DNA from: JAWVFM01 sp963843315
Lineage (GTDB): Bacteria; Actinomycetota; Thermoleophilia; Solirubrobacterales; 70-9
Length of the DNA: 64,000 nt
Direction: 5' to 3'
Assembly (NCBI GenBank): GCA_963843315.1
Contig: CAWJJU010000004.1
Span: 1-64,000, forward strand
A program made the translations under genes and the position numbers. Below are positions 10,237-20,996 of the stretch, piece by piece. Positions within the stretch are counted from its first letter, which is position 1. Every line of letters starts with the position of its first letter. The notes beneath the pieces were generated by a model that was given only the letters and a program-made list of their open reading frames with translations, was not told the DNA's origin and ran no database searches.

Positions 10237-12309
10237 ATGGGACTGCGAATGGACTCGAGTCTGCGGAAGCCAGCCCGGCTAACGCTCGCATGGATTGCGA
10301 TTGCGATCGCCTGTCTGGGCGTGGGCGCCTACGCCGCCTGGGAGCTCGCCGGCGAGCCTGATTCGCTGTGGCCGGCAGCGCAGAACTGGTTCTACGACCT
10401 GGCGCTCGTGATGACGGCGCTCGCCTGCGCGATCCGGGCCCTGGCGGTGCCGGAGAACCGCGCGCCGTGGCTGCTGTTCGCGCTGGGCCTCTTCGCCTGG
10501 ACGCTGGGCGACTACTACTTCTACGCGACCCTGGTGGGCCAGCGGCACAAGGCCTACCCCTCGCCGGCGGACCTCGGCTACCTGACCGCGATCCCGTGCT
10601 TCTTCGCCGCGATCATGCTGCTGGCGCGCGAGCGGGTCACGACGTCGAGCCGGGCGATCTGGTTCGACGGCCTGATCGGCGCATTCGCCGCCGCCAGCGC
10701 GGCGGTGGCGCTGCTCGGCCCGGCCCTCGTGGGCCTCACCAACGGGCGGGTCGAGGTGGTCCTCACCAACCTGGCCTATCCGCTCGGCGACATCCTGATC
10801 ATCGCCACGCTGGCGGCTGTGCTCGCGGTCAGCGGCGTGCGCAGCGCAGGGACCCTCGTCGTCATCGGCCTGGGCCTGATCGTCTGGACTGCTGGGGACG
10901 GCATCTACCTCTGGCACACCGCGACGCACAACCCGATCACGAACCTGGTCGACCTGCTGTGGCCGATCGGCGGGCTGATCATCGCCGTCAGCGCGGCGCT
11001 GTCGGTCCGCCGGCCTCTTGCCGACACCCGCGAGTACCGGCCGGGGCTTGCCGTCCCGCTGATCTCCACCTTCGTGGCAGTCCTGGTCCTGGTGTGGGAC
11101 CACTTCCGGCGCACGCAGACCGTCTCGGTGTGGCTCGGCGCCGCGACCCTCCTGCTCGTCGCGGCCCGTCTGGCCGTCTCGTTCCGCGAGAACGAACGCC
11201 TCATGGTGACCCTCCACGGCGAGTCGATCACCGACCACCTCACCGGCCTGGGCAACCGCCGGGCGGTGATGACGGACCTCGCAGAGCTCCTCAACCGTCC
11301 CGCGGAGCTGATCGAGCCCCACATCTTCGCCCTGTATGACCTCGACGGCTTCAAGTCCTACAACGACACCTTCGGCCACATCGCCGGCGACGCCCTGCTC
11401 AGCCGCCTCGCCTCCCGGCTGAGGTCCTCGATCAGCGGCATCGGCGCCCCCTACCGCCTCGGAGGCGACGAGTTCTGCGTGCTGGTGCCCCTCGGCGACA
11501 AGCGACCGGGGGCCATCGTCGAGCTGGCGCGCTCGGCTCTCGCAGAGCACGGCGAGGGCTTCACGATCGGCGCCTCGGGCGGCATGGTCCTCGCGCCGGC
11601 CGAGGCCAGCGCTCCGACCGAGGTGCTGCGGCTGGCCGACAAGCGCCTCTACGCCGAGAAGTCGCAGCGCTCCACCCGCTCCGGCGATCAGACCCGCAGC
11701 TTCCTGCTGGGCCTGGTGCACCAGCGCGAGCCCGCGCTCGGCGTTCACGTCGACGGCGTCACCCACCTGTCCATGGAGCTCGGCCGCAGCCTGGGACTGG
11801 GCGCGGAGGAGCTCGACGTGCTGCGCCGGGCCGCAGAGATGCACGACATCGGCAAGATCGCGGTCCCCGAGGACGTCCTGCACAAGCCGGGTCCCCTCAC
11901 CGAGGCCGAATGGGACCTCATGCGCCGCCACACGCTCATCGGCGAGCGCATGCTGGGCGCCACACCCGCGCTCGCGCCCGTCGGCAAGATCGTGCGCGCC
12001 TCGCACGAGCGCTGGGACGGCGGCGGCTACCCCGACGGCCTCGCCGGCGAGGAGATCCCGCTGCTGGCGCGGATCGTCTTCGTCTGCGACGCGTTCGAGG
12101 CGATGCGCGCCGTGCGCTCCTACAAGGGATCGATGTCGGTCGAGGACGCCGTTCGCGAGCTGCGCGACAACGCCGGCACCCAGTTCGACCCCAGCCTGGT
12201 CGAGCGCTTCTGCGACGAGATCCTGCCGAACGCCATCAACGTCCTCGAGCAGCCCTCGGTGCCGGACGTGTTCCCGCCCCGCGACGCCTCCGCGCCGCGC
12301 CCCTCCTGA
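10237..12309 (+). CDS. Membrane GGDEF + HD-GYP c-di-GMP turnover protein (copy 2)
   Basis: Tandem paralogue of the preceding gene with the same order: about nine membrane helices, GGDEF domain (exact GGDEF near residue 410, 'YDLDGFKSYNDTFGH' upstream, no RxxD inhibitory site) and HD-GYP domain ('MHDIGKIAVPEDVL', 'ASHERWDGGGYPDGLAGEEIP'). As in copy 1, the first His of the HHE motif is Ser. The linker before GGDEF is shorter than in copy 1, lacking the stretch that follows 'RLNEL' there. Start candidates are TTG 10231, ATG 10237 and ATG 10249. The 100-base gap between copies could hold a promoter, so the copies may be controlled separately. The membrane sensor parts are diverged but alignable, consistent with an old duplication. 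Confidence 0.85.
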   Translation: MGLRMDSSLRKPARLTLAWIAIAIACLGVGAYAAWELAGEPDSLWPAAQNWFYDLALVMTALACAIRALAVPENRAPWLLFALGLFAWTLGDYYFYATLVGQRHKAYPSPADLGYLTAIPCFFAAIMLLARERVTTSSRAIWFDGLIGAFAAASAAVALLGPALVGLTNGRVEVVLTNLAYPLGDILIIATLAAVLAVSGVRSAGTLVVIGLGLIVWTAGDGIYLWHTATHNPITNLVDLLWPIGGLIIAVSAALSVRRPLADTREYRPGLAVPLISTFVAVLVLVWDHFRRTQTVSVWLGAATLLLVAARLAVSFRENERLMVTLHGESITDHLTGLGNRRAVMTDLAELLNRPAELIEPHIFALYDLDGFKSYNDTFGHIAGDALLSRLASRLRSSISGIGAPYRLGGDEFCVLVPLGDKRPGAIVELARSALAEHGEGFTIGASGGMVLAPAEASAPTEVLRLADKRLYAEKSQRSTRSGDQTRSFLLGLVHQREPALGVHVDGVTHLSMELGRSLGLGAEELDVLRRAAEMHDIGKIAVPEDVLHKPGPLTEAEWDLMRRHTLIGERMLGATPALAPVGKIVRASHERWDGGGYPDGLAGEEIPLLARIVFVCDAFEAMRAVRSYKGSMSVEDAVRELRDNAGTQFDPSLVERFCDEILPNAINVLEQPSVPDVFPPRDASAPRPS

Positions 12310-12352
12310 GCCCGAGCCGGCGGCCGCCCCGCGCGGATCTAACCTGCGCCGG

Positions 12353-13285
12353 GTGCGACCGCTCCCCCGCGTCCTCGCCGTCCTCGCCTGCGCCACGGCC
12401 CTGGCCGGCTGCGACACGGGCTCCCACCGCCATCGCCGCGGCGGCTTCGTGCCGCACCCCGCGCCGCCGGCCCATCGGGCCCACCACGCCGCGATGCACC
12501 GGCACGCTCGCCGGCATCCACCTCATCACGCGCGCCATGCCCGCCGGCCGGTCCCCCACACGCCCACCGGGCTGGTGATCAGCCATTGCCGCTGGCAGGA
12601 CCCCTCGGCCTCGGCGTGCGGATCGGTGCCCCCGCCGGACTCCTGCGACGCCAAGGTCGCGGGCGCCGTGGAGGACCTCTCGTGCACCCCCGGCGCAATC
12701 GACCCGCGGGTGCGCCAGTCGAACATCGGCTCGACGATCTGCGTGCCGGGCTACACGGACACGGTGCGCCCGCCCGAGTCGTACACGGCGGGGCTCGAAC
12801 CGCGGCTCATCCGCTCCTACGGACTCGCCTTCGGGCCCAGCGGCTCGGAGCTCGACCACCTGGTCTCGCTGGAGCTCGGCGGCGCGCCGGCGGACGTGCG
12901 CAACCTCTGGCCCGAGGAGTACCAGGGCCGCCGCGGGGCCACCGACAAGGACGTGCTGGAGAACCGCCTGCACGCGGAGGTGTGCGACGGGCAGATCAGC
13001 CTCGCGAAGGCCCAGCTGGAGATCATCCACTGGGTCCACTACCAACCCCCGGCGGCGCAGCCCGAGCCCGCCCCGGCGACGAGCACCGTCACCGCGCCGG
13101 CGCCGGCCACTTCGGGCAGCGGCAGCTGCACGCCCGGCTACGACCCATGCATCGCGCCGGGCCCCGACGTCGACTGCGAGGGCGGAGGCGGCGACGGGCC
13201 GCGCTTCGTCGCCGGCCCGGTGCGCGTGAGTGGCTCCGACCCCTACCGGCTGGACGGCAACGGCGACGGCGTGGGCTGCGAGTAG
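12353..13285 (+). CDS. Exported lipoprotein with HNH-like core and C-terminal Excalibur motif
   Basis: The GTG at 12353 opens a signal peptide with lipobox (LAGC). A His/Arg/Pro-rich spacer of about 55 residues follows, then a Cys-containing globular region with 'ELDHLVSLELGGAPADVRNLWPE' followed by 'KDVLENRLHAEVCDG'. The 'DHLVSLELGG...NLWP' pattern is typical of small HNH-type endonuclease-like proteins, with D-H as putative catalytic residues. After a Pro/Ala linker the protein ends in 'DPYRLDGNGDGVGCE', the D.DGDG..CE signature of Excalibur calcium-binding motifs, common on actinobacterial secreted nucleases. A role in extracellular nucleic-acid degradation is inferred. It could also be a non-catalytic wall protein. 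Confidence 0.65.
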   Translation: MRPLPRVLAVLACATALAGCDTGSHRHRRGGFVPHPAPPAHRAHHAAMHRHARRHPPHHARHARRPVPHTPTGLVISHCRWQDPSASACGSVPPPDSCDAKVAGAVEDLSCTPGAIDPRVRQSNIGSTICVPGYTDTVRPPESYTAGLEPRLIRSYGLAFGPSGSELDHLVSLELGGAPADVRNLWPEEYQGRRGATDKDVLENRLHAEVCDGQISLAKAQLEIIHWVHYQPPAAQPEPAPATSTVTAPAPATSGSGSCTPGYDPCIAPGPDVDCEGGGGDGPRFVAGPVRVSGSDPYRLDGNGDGVGCE

Positions 13286-13478
13286 CCGGCGCGCGCCAAT
13301 CAGCCAACTTTCATCAGAACCGCCAGGTATGTGAGACCCTTGATCACAGCACCCCCTACTTGACGAGCCCCGCGGCAGGGTATTCGAGGGGGCAGAACCA
13401 GAGACTCTTAGGAGCTCTCTCCTCAGTCCTTTAGACGGGCTTTGGGGGCGCGGCTAAGCATGGTGGGGCCTCCTACCG

Positions 13479-14428
13479 ATGAACTCATTGATGCCATCCG
13501 CGCGAGCCCTCGAGCCTTTCCGACGCATTTTCGGCCGCCCCGGCGCCGGCGCCGTGCTGACGATGCTGGCCGCCACGGCGGGTTTGGGCGCGATCATCGC
13601 GACCAAGGGCAACGACTTCTCCGTCGCCCTCGGCGTCGGTCTCGCCCGGCATCCTCGCCGCCGCGGTGGGCATCGAGCTGCTCTGGATCCTCGCCCGCTG
13701 CGAGGCCTGGGGCGTGTGCATCGACGCCGCCGGCGGCTCGGTGGAGCGCCGCACCCTCTTTCGCTCGGCCAGCCTCGGCTACCTCGGCAACATCCTGAAC
13801 CCGCAGGTCGGCCTGGCCGTTCGCATCGCCGCGCTTCGCCGCTCGGCGCCGCAGGACAGCCCGCGCGCATCCGTGCTCGCCACCGCCGAGCTGCCGATCG
13901 TCATCGCCGAGGCCGCGCTGGCGGCGCTGATGTCGTTCACGCTCGTCGGCGCGCTGGGCCTGCCCTGGTGGGTCCCAGTGGCCGCCCTGTCGCTGATGGC
14001 CGCCGTGATCGCCTTCTCGCTGCGCTTCGCCGCGCTCGCACACCGACCGCGCGTGGCGAGGCCTCGCCGTCCTCACCGGCAACCGCAGCCGCCTTCGCAT
14101 CTTCGGCCTGGTGGTGATCGCGGTGAGCCTCCAGGTCCTGCGCAACTGGTTCGTGCTGCACGCGCTCGGCGCCGACGTCTCGCTCTTCGACTCGGTCGCC
14201 CTGCTGATCGGCATGGCCGCCATCGGCCTGCTGCCGGTGGGCCCCGGCCTGGGCGCCGCGGCATGCCTGCTGATCCTGGGCTCGCATGGCGTCGCGACGA
14301 TGGCTGCCGCCGGCGCCCTGCTCACCCTCACCGCGGCGCTGGGCGCGGCGATCTTCGCCGCCCTCTCCTACGCGACCCCCTCGGCTCCGGTCCCCGCGCC
14401 GGTCGCCGACCCACTCAGCCCGCTCTAA
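13479..14428 (+). CDS. Lysylphosphatidylglycerol-synthase-TM/UPF0104-like membrane protein, two frame breaks
   Basis: Reading across two frame changes yields one polytopic protein of about 315 residues with some eight helices and the family look of the LPG synthase TM region: 'LLWILARCEAWGVCIDAAGG', 'RTLFRSASLGYLGNILNPQVGLAVRIAALRR' (two halves) and a late 'GLLPVGPGLGAA'. The first change (near 13645) is an extra C in 'GCCCGGC': removing it gives 'GLAGILAAAVGIELLWIL'. The second is near 14060. Relatives take part in lipid or glycolipid translocation across the membrane; no aminoacyl-transfer domain is attached, so true lysyl-PG synthesis is unlikely. Upstream, 13286-13478 contains no gene or clear signal. 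It converges on the cyclase gene with a 4-base overlap. Confidence 0.6.
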
Positions 14429-16026
14429 AGCTGCGCCAGCCCGCCCGCGGCGCGGCTGCCGAACTCCTGCGGGACCTGCTCGGGCACGGGCAGCGGCTCC
14501 TCGCCCGGCACCAGCCCGGCCGGCTCGCCGATCGACACCGCGAACAGCTCGACCGAGCGGTCGATGCCCTTCAGCTCGTGGACGCCCCGCGACTCCGCGT
14601 TGATCGCCGGCGGCAGCTGCTCGGCGGTCTCCTGGGTGACGAGGACGTCGTCGTCGGTGTCGCGGGTGGCGGACTCGACGCGTGAGGCGACGTTGACGGC
14701 GTCGCCGATCACGGAGAAGTTCAGGCGCCCGCCGCCGCCGATCGACCCGGCGATGACGCGGCCGGTGTTCACGCCCACCCCGATCTGGAAGCCCACGCCC
14801 TCCGAGCGGTGCACCGCGTCGGCGATCTCGATTGCGGCCCGCACGGCCCGCTCGGCGTGGTCGGGGTAGTTCTCGGGCGCTCCGAACACGGCCATCAGCC
14901 CGTCGCCCATGAACTTGTCGACGTGGCCGCCGTGGCGGTTGATGACCGGCACGGTGGTCTCGAAGAGCGCGTTCAGGCGGGCGATGACCTCGCGCGCCTG
15001 CGGCGTCGGCCGCGAAGTGGGTGAAGTCGCGGACGTCGAAGAAGAGGATCGTCACGTCCAGCTCCACCCCGCCCTGCGGGAAGTTCCCCGACAGCAGGAT
15101 GTTCGCGACCGAGCGGTCCAGGTAGGTGCCGAACGCCTCGCGGATCTCCTCGCGCTCGCGAAGTCCCGTGACCATCGTGTTGAACGATGCGGCGAGGTCG
15201 CCCAGCTCGTCCGTGGTCGTCACCGGGACGGCGACGTCGTACTCGCCGCGCGCGACGCTGGCGGTGGCGCGCTGGAGGTCGTCGATGGGCGCCAGGATCG
15301 ATTTGGTCAGCAGCACCGTGACCTCCAGCGAGACCGCGCCGGCGATGCCGACGGCGATCAGCACGGAGGCACCGATGCCGCCGCCGTGGGAGGTGAGCGC
15401 GGCGACGATGAACCCGCAGACGACGTTGATCGCGGGCAGCACGGTGAGCATCCGCGTGCGCAGCGAGACCGAGTCGACGGCGGTGACCAGGCGCGGGCTC
15501 ACCGACTGGTTGATGTCCACGAGCACCGGCCGCAGGCCCGCCTCCAGCGCCAGGTAGTGGAGGATCCCCGAGTAGCCGACATCGCGATCATCGAGCCGAC
15601 GAAGAGCGCGAAGAAGTTGAACCAGGCGAGGCCGAGGAAGGCCGTCGCGACGATGCAGCCCGGGATCACGACGACGGCGGTCGGGATCGTGATGTCGGCG
15701 CGCACCAGGTGCAGCGGCAGGTTCACCGCGGCGACCCAGGCGCGGGCGGTGGAGTCGTCGTCGCGCGCGCCCGCGATCCAGTCGCGGATCGGCTCCAGCC
15801 GCGGGTATGTGCGCCGCAGCGTCTTGATCACGGCGATCACCGTGAGCGCCTCGACCACGGCGAGCGTGCGCCAGTAGTCGGAGGCGGGCGCGTCGTAGAA
15901 GAACGTGAACACGCCGAGCGTGCCGGCGGTCAGCAGGAACGCCGTCTGCAGCTCGAGGGTTAGGAAGAAACCCGGGTAGCGGGCACCGAAACGCCGGTAC
16001 AGGAGCGTCCACACGGGGAGCGCCAT
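14425..16026 (-). CDS. Membrane class III adenylate/guanylate cyclase with HAMP domain, two frame breaks
   Basis: N-terminal membrane region of about six helices from ATG 16026, then a HAMP linker ('APIDDLQRATASVARGEY...DELGDLAASFNTM') and a class III cyclase homology domain. Catalytic features are present: the first metal Asp in 'FFDVRDFT', 'GGHVDKFMGDGLMAVFG' with the substrate Lys and second metal Asp, 'GVNTGRVIAGSIG' and 'IGDAVNVASRVE' with the transition-state Asn and Arg. The purine-selecting position before 'VIGDAVN' is Ser, so ATP is likely but not certain. Frame changes near 15580 and 15005 interrupt the locus; bridging the second restores 'REVIARLNALFETTVPVINRHGG' across the join. 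It probably produces cAMP in response to a membrane signal. Confidence 0.75.
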
Positions 16027-16099
16027 GCGCGCATTCTCTCAGGTACGGCCCGTTCGAATGTGTGATCGCGCGCCCGACGGGCGCGGTCGTGGGGAGGCG

Positions 16100-18663
16100 C
16101 TACTCCTGGTGGATCGCCTCGAGCACGTCGACGCGCGATGCCCGCCGCGCCGGGGCGATCGCGCCGAGAACCCCGACGAGCAGCGCCAGCGCCATGAAGA
16201 CGGCGAGCTGGCCGAAGGGGATGCTCATCGAGAAGCCGAACTCCGACAGCGACTGGATCAGCAGGAAGGCGAAGACCACGCCGATGGCCGTTCCCAGCAG
16301 CCCGCCGATCACGGCGGTGATCACGCTCTCGTAGCGAATCACGCGACGCACCTGGTCCACGGTCGCTCCCACCGCGCGCAGCAGCGCGATCTCGCGGGTG
16401 CGCTCGTGAATGGACAGAAAGAGGCTGTTGGCGATCCCGAACAGCGAGATCACGACGCTCATCGCCAGCAGCGCGTAGAGCAGGTAGACGACCTGGTTGA
16501 GCTGGTCGTTGAGGGTCTGCTGATACTCGGCCTTGTTCTGGACCTTGAGCGTCGGATACGCCTTCAGGGCGTCCTTGATCGCCGCCTGGACCTGGTCGAG
16601 CTGGTCCGGATCGTCGACCGCCACCAGCAGGCTGAGCGGATCGCGCGCGGGAGAGATCGAACGCAGCGTCGGCAGCGACGCCATCGACCCCTGGAGCACG
16701 GTGGGATCGCGGTACTCGCCGATCGCCGTGAGGCGCGCATGCCCGCCGTCCGGCGTCACGACCCGGTAGCTGTCGCCGACGTGGAGGTGGTGCGTCTTCG
16801 CGAACTGCTCCTCGATCAGGGTCTTGCCGGGGCCGAGGTGCGAGAGCAGCGAGTCGCTGCCGTCGATCCAGTCGAACTTGTAGACGTCGAGGATCCGGTT
16901 GGGGTCCATGCCGATCAGGACGTCGATGGCGGAATTGGAGCTCTGGCCGTTGACCTGGAGCTGGTCGAACGGCGTCCCCACCGCGGCGCGAACCCCGGGA
17001 ACGCTCGCGACCACCTTCTCCGTGCGCGAGGAGAAGGGCTGAAAGCCCTGGGAGTAGACGAGCAGCTGGGCGCGCACGAGGTCGTCGATCTGACTGCCGA
17101 TGCTGGCCTTCAGGCCCGCCGCGAAGACGGCGACGAAGACCACGAGCCCGAGCCCCACCATCAGCGCCGCCGAGGTGATCGCCGTTCGGCCCGGGTTGCG
17201 CTCGGCGTTCTCGCGCGCCAGCCGGCCGGGCGTCTTGAAGACCCGCTCGATCGGCCAGCCGATGACCGCCGCCAGCGGCCGGACCACGTAGCGCGCCGAC
17301 AGCGCCACGCCGACGAAGATGAACACCACTCCGCCGGCCATGGCGCTGAGCTTCTCGGTCGAACCGCCGGAGCCGAAGAGGCCCTGCGCGACGAAGACGC
17401 CGCCGGCGAGCGGTGCAGAGCCCGGCGACCACGGCGGAGATGCGCCGGGCGCGCATGCTCGGCCGCCCCGGGGTTCCCGACATGGCGACGATGGGCGAGA
17501 TGCGGGTCGCCCGCACCGCCGGGACCAGCGAGGCGATCATGGTGACGCCGATGCCGACGATCAGCGCGATCGCGATCGTCCGCGGTGCGAACACCAAGCC
17601 GGTGCGCGGGATGCCGAAGCCGACCGCGTCGAAGAGCGAGTTGAGGAGCTTGGAGAACCCGATTCCCGCCAGGATTCCCAGGCCGGAGGCGATCACCCCG
17701 ATCGCGAGCGCCTCGGTCACCACCATCCCCAGCACCTGGCGCCGGGTCGCGCCGAGCGCCCGCACCATCGCGAACTCCCGGATCCGCTGGGCGACGGTGA
17801 TCGAGAAGGTGTTGAAGATGATGAAGGCGCCCACGAGCACCGCCGCGCCGGCCAGGGCCAGCAGCGCGGGCGTGAGGAACGAGCCGATCTGGTCGTTGAT
17901 GTCCTTGGCCTGCTCGGTGGCGTTCTGCTGGGCGGTCTGGACCTTGGGGTTCCCGGGAAGGGCGGCGTCGATGCGGTCGGCGAGGATCTGAGGATCGACT
18001 CCCGGGTCGGCGAGCACGCTGACCGAGCTCGACCTTGCCCCTCAGGTCGAACCAGCGCTGCACGTCGGTGCGGGGCAGCACCACCATCGTCGCACCGCCG
18101 AGCGACGAGCCGCCCTGGCCGAACGCGAAGGTTCCCGTGACGGTCACGTCGCGCACGCCATGGCGGGTGGAGACGCCGATGCGGTCGCCGATCTCGATCC
18201 CGTGGTCCGAGGCATTCTGCGCGAGCACGGCGGCCTCGCCCGAGCCGCGCGGCTCGCGCCCGGCGACGGGCTCGGTTGGGTTGAACGCGGCGGTGGGCCG
18301 GGAGATCACCAGGCCGGGGGCGCCGAACGTGTCGACGACGTCGCCGTCGACGACCAGGTTCCCCAGGGCGGTCAGCTCACCCTCCGCGGCCTTCACCCCG
18401 CTGACCCGGCGGACCTGGGCCACGGTCTTCTCCGACAGCGTCGGCGGCTCGGACCCGAGGCTGGACGTGAACTTCTCCTCCGGGCTGACGATCACGTCCA
18501 GGCCCGCCACCGACTCCTTCGTGATCGCGCCGAAGGCGTTGCGGATCTGGTCGGTCTCGATGTAGGAGCCGGTGATCATCGCGACCCCGAGCAGCACGGC
18601 GATCGCCGTCAGGGCCGAGCGCAGCTTGCGCCCGGCGAGCCCGCGAAGAGCCATCCGCGTCAT
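16100..18663 (-). CDS. MacB/FtsX-type ABC transporter permease, two frame breaks
   Basis: A large permease of about 850 residues in the DUF214/FtsX family: an N-terminal anchor ('RKLRSALTAIAVLLGVAMITGSYI'), a long extracytoplasmic MacB-PCD-like domain, a first FtsX core ('IREFAMVRALGATRRQVLGMV'), a second extracytoplasmic domain and a second FtsX core ('TREIALLRAVGATVDQVRRVI') ending in four helices. Frame changes near 18025 and 17415 are required; both joins are smooth ('VSVLADPGVDP' and 'LAGGVFVAQGLFG'). It lies 13 bases downstream of its ATPase on the same strand, so the two form one exporter. Such systems extrude lipids, peptides or lipoproteins or act mechanically on the envelope; the substrate is unknown. 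Confidence 0.82.
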
Positions 18664-18676
18664 CGCAGGCTCTTGG

Positions 18677-19435
18677 TCATCGCAGGCTCTTGAGGTGGTC
18701 GAGGATCTCCTCGACCGTGAGGTGCTCGCGCTGGTCGACGATCCGCCCGTCGGCCAGGAACAGGACGCGGTCGGCGACCGCAGCGGCGCCGGCGTCGTGG
18801 GTGACCATCACGATCGTCTGATGCAGCTCGTCCACCGCCTGGCGCAGGAGCGTCAGGATCTGCTGGCCGGCTACCGAATCGAGGTTGCCCGTGGGCTCAT
18901 CGGCGAAGATCACGGTGGGCTTGGTCATCAGCGCCCGGGCCACGGCCACGCGCTGCTGCTCTCCCCCGGAGAGCTCCGCGGGGCGATGCTCGCGGCGATC
19001 CTCCAGGCCCATCGTGCGGATCAGGGTGTCGAGCCACTCGCGGTCGGGATCCTTCCCTCCGATCGTGACCGGAAGGGTGATGTTCTCCTCCGCGCTGAGG
19101 ACGGGCAGCAGGTTGTAGCTCTGAAAGACGAAGCCGATGTCGTGGCGGCGAAGCAGGGTGAGCTCGCGATCGGAGAGATCGCCGAGGCGCTTGCCGGCCA
19201 GCTCCACCCAGCCCGAGGACGGCTTTTCGAGCCCGGCGAGAATGTGGAGCAGGGTGGATTTGCCCGACCCGGAGGGCCCCATGATCCCCGTGAACGTCCC
19301 GCCGGCGAAGGCGACGTCGACCCCGCGCAGCGCATCGACGAGCGTTGCGCCCTCGCCATAGCGCTTGGCGACCTCGTGGGCGGCGACCGCGGGGGCGGCT
19401 GCGGCCTCCGTGGTTTCGGGGACGGGTTCGGGCAT
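18677..19435 (-). CDS. LolD/MacB-type ABC transporter ATP-binding protein
   Basis: A complete nucleotide-binding subunit of about 252 residues: Walker A 'GPSGSGKST', Q-loop 'FVFQSYNLLP', ABC signature 'LSGGEQQR', Walker B 'VIFADEPTGNLD' and H-loop 'VMVTHD'. 'DEPTGNLD' is characteristic of the LolD/MacB/FtsE subfamily, matching the FtsX-like permease encoded immediately downstream. ATG 19435 (MPEPVPE) is preferred; an upstream in-frame ATG at 19495 would add an unconserved Ala/Pro-rich leader. The downstream permease begins 13 bases after the stop. ATP hydrolysis here should drive the exporter from the cytoplasmic side. Confidence 0.9.
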   Translation of the reverse strand: MPEPVPETTEAAAAPAVAAHEVAKRYGEGATLVDALRGVDVAFAGGTFTGIMGPSGSGKSTLLHILAGLEKPSSGWVELAGKRLGDLSDRELTLLRRHDIGFVFQSYNLLPVLSAEENITLPVTIGGKDPDREWLDTLIRTMGLEDRREHRPAELSGGEQQRVAVARALMTKPTVIFADEPTGNLDSVAGQQILTLLRQAVDELHQTIVMVTHDAGAAAVADRVLFLADGRIVDQREHLTVEEILDHLKSLR

Positions 19436-19594
19436 GGCACGGATGGTTGCAGGAGCCACTCCCGCAAGGGTGCCGGAGGCGGGCCGCGAATTCATGCGTG
19501 TCTGGGCGTCGATTTGCCTCCGTAGTCACCACGGAGGCACGGTTGGGCACGAACGACGCTCAAGCCGGAGGCCAAAACGCCCGAAATACACAAC

Positions 19595-20996
19595 GTGGAG
19601 GTGGTTAACGTCGTCAGCGAGTCGGTAAGCGCCGAACCGCAAGGTCACGAATACGCGCCGGACCAGCTGCCCGCGGACATCGCGGCGTCGATCGACGCCC
19701 GCAACGGGGGTTTCCCGGGGACCCCGGCCGGCGAGTCGGTTCGCCTCGTGCGGGCCCATCACGAGGCCTGCGGCGAGAGCACCCTCCTGCGCGTGCCCAC
19801 GGAGCTCGATCCGCGGGCCGTGCGCGTGGTCACCTGCGGCTCCTGCGGCGTCCCCTTCCGGTGCCCGCCGGTCGCCGAGGTCGGCGTCCTGGCGCCCGCC
19901 GAGAACCCGACGCCCGCGCCTCAGCACAAGCGCTCGCCGGCCCGAAGCGGCTACCGCACCTCCTCGCGGCGCTTCCGCGCACCCAAGATCGCGGCTGTGC
20001 CGATGCCTCCGCGTCCCGCCGCAGCGCCCAAGGCGAAGAAGCAGCGCAAGCCACTCCTCGCCGCGCTTCACAGCGACATCAAGCTTCCGAAGCGCTCCAA
20101 GCCCAAGGTCGCCAAGCCGAAGGCCTCCACGCCGAAGGTGTCCAAGCCGAAGCTCTCCAAGCCGAAGCTCTCCAAGCCGAAGGTCTCGAAGCCCAAGCTC
20201 TCGATCCCCAAGCGGCCCGCGCTTCACATGCCCAAGCTCTCGATCCCCAAGGGGCCCCGAGATCCACATCTCCAAGCCCTCGCTCTCCTTCTCGAAGCCC
20301 TCGCTGCCCAAGCTCTCGGTCCCGAAGCTCACCGCCTCGCGCTCGCGCGACGGGTCGGGCACCACCCTCCCCTCCTACGCCGCGGTGCCGCTGGCGCTCC
20401 TGACGGTGATCGTCGGGCTGGTCGTGATCCAGAGCTGGAGCTCGCACGTCTCCCAGGGCGGCGCCCCGACGCCGGCCGTGCCGCCCACGCCCTCGTCGGG
20501 CGCCAAGGTCGGCGCCCCCGGCCCGGCTCCGGGCTCCGCCGCGGCCGCCGGCTCGGCCAAGCTCGTGCGGGGCACGAACTTCACCATCGCAGTGCCCGCC
20601 GGCTGGAAGGCCACGACTCCGGACAACGGAGCGACCTTCTCCGCGGTGGCGAACGACGGTGGCGCCGACGCCACCCTGTGGGTGCGCAACGAGCCCAAGC
20701 TCGACTTCCCCACCTTCGAGGCCTCCTCGCTCGCCCAGCTGCGAAACCTCGCCGGCTCGGCGCACGTCGCAGGCCGCGCCTCGGCGCCGACGCCCGACGA
20801 GACGGTCGTCCGCCTCGCCGCCGACGCGCCCGCGGGCAAGCCCGCCTACGAGGTGACGCTGCGGGTCAGCGGCCCCTACCGCTACTACCTGGCGACCACG
20901 CTCCAGCCCAACGCCTCGAGCGATGCGACCAAGGGCGTCCAGCTTCTGGAGAACTCGCTCACGCCGGTCTCGGCCTCCTCGGGGGGCGGGAAGTGA
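19595..20996 (+). CDS. Membrane protein with Lys-Pro (SKPK) repeat tract, one frame break
   Basis: A GTG start gives a cytoplasmic N-terminal domain containing a possible zinc ribbon half ('VTCGSCGVPFRCPP'), then about 100 residues of basic low-complexity sequence built from 'SKPKxSKPKL' units with Ser, Lys, Pro and Leu/Val in register. One membrane helix follows ('AAVPLALLTVIVGLVVIQSW', near 20385-20440) and an outside domain of about 190 residues. The frame changes inside the repeat at about 20258, where GGGGCCCC carries one C too many; removing it continues the repeat as 'PEIHISKPSLSFSKPSL'. The stop overlaps the GTG of the next gene (GTGA), so translation is coupled. No known family is recognised. 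A basic repeat on the cytoplasmic side could bind DNA or acidic polymers (inference). Confidence 0.6.

Noticed and set aside
20085..20350. Regular short DNA repeats suggesting a CRISPR array
   Set aside because: The period follows codons of the SKPK protein repeat, units are about 12-15 bases without spacers, and no cas gene is present.
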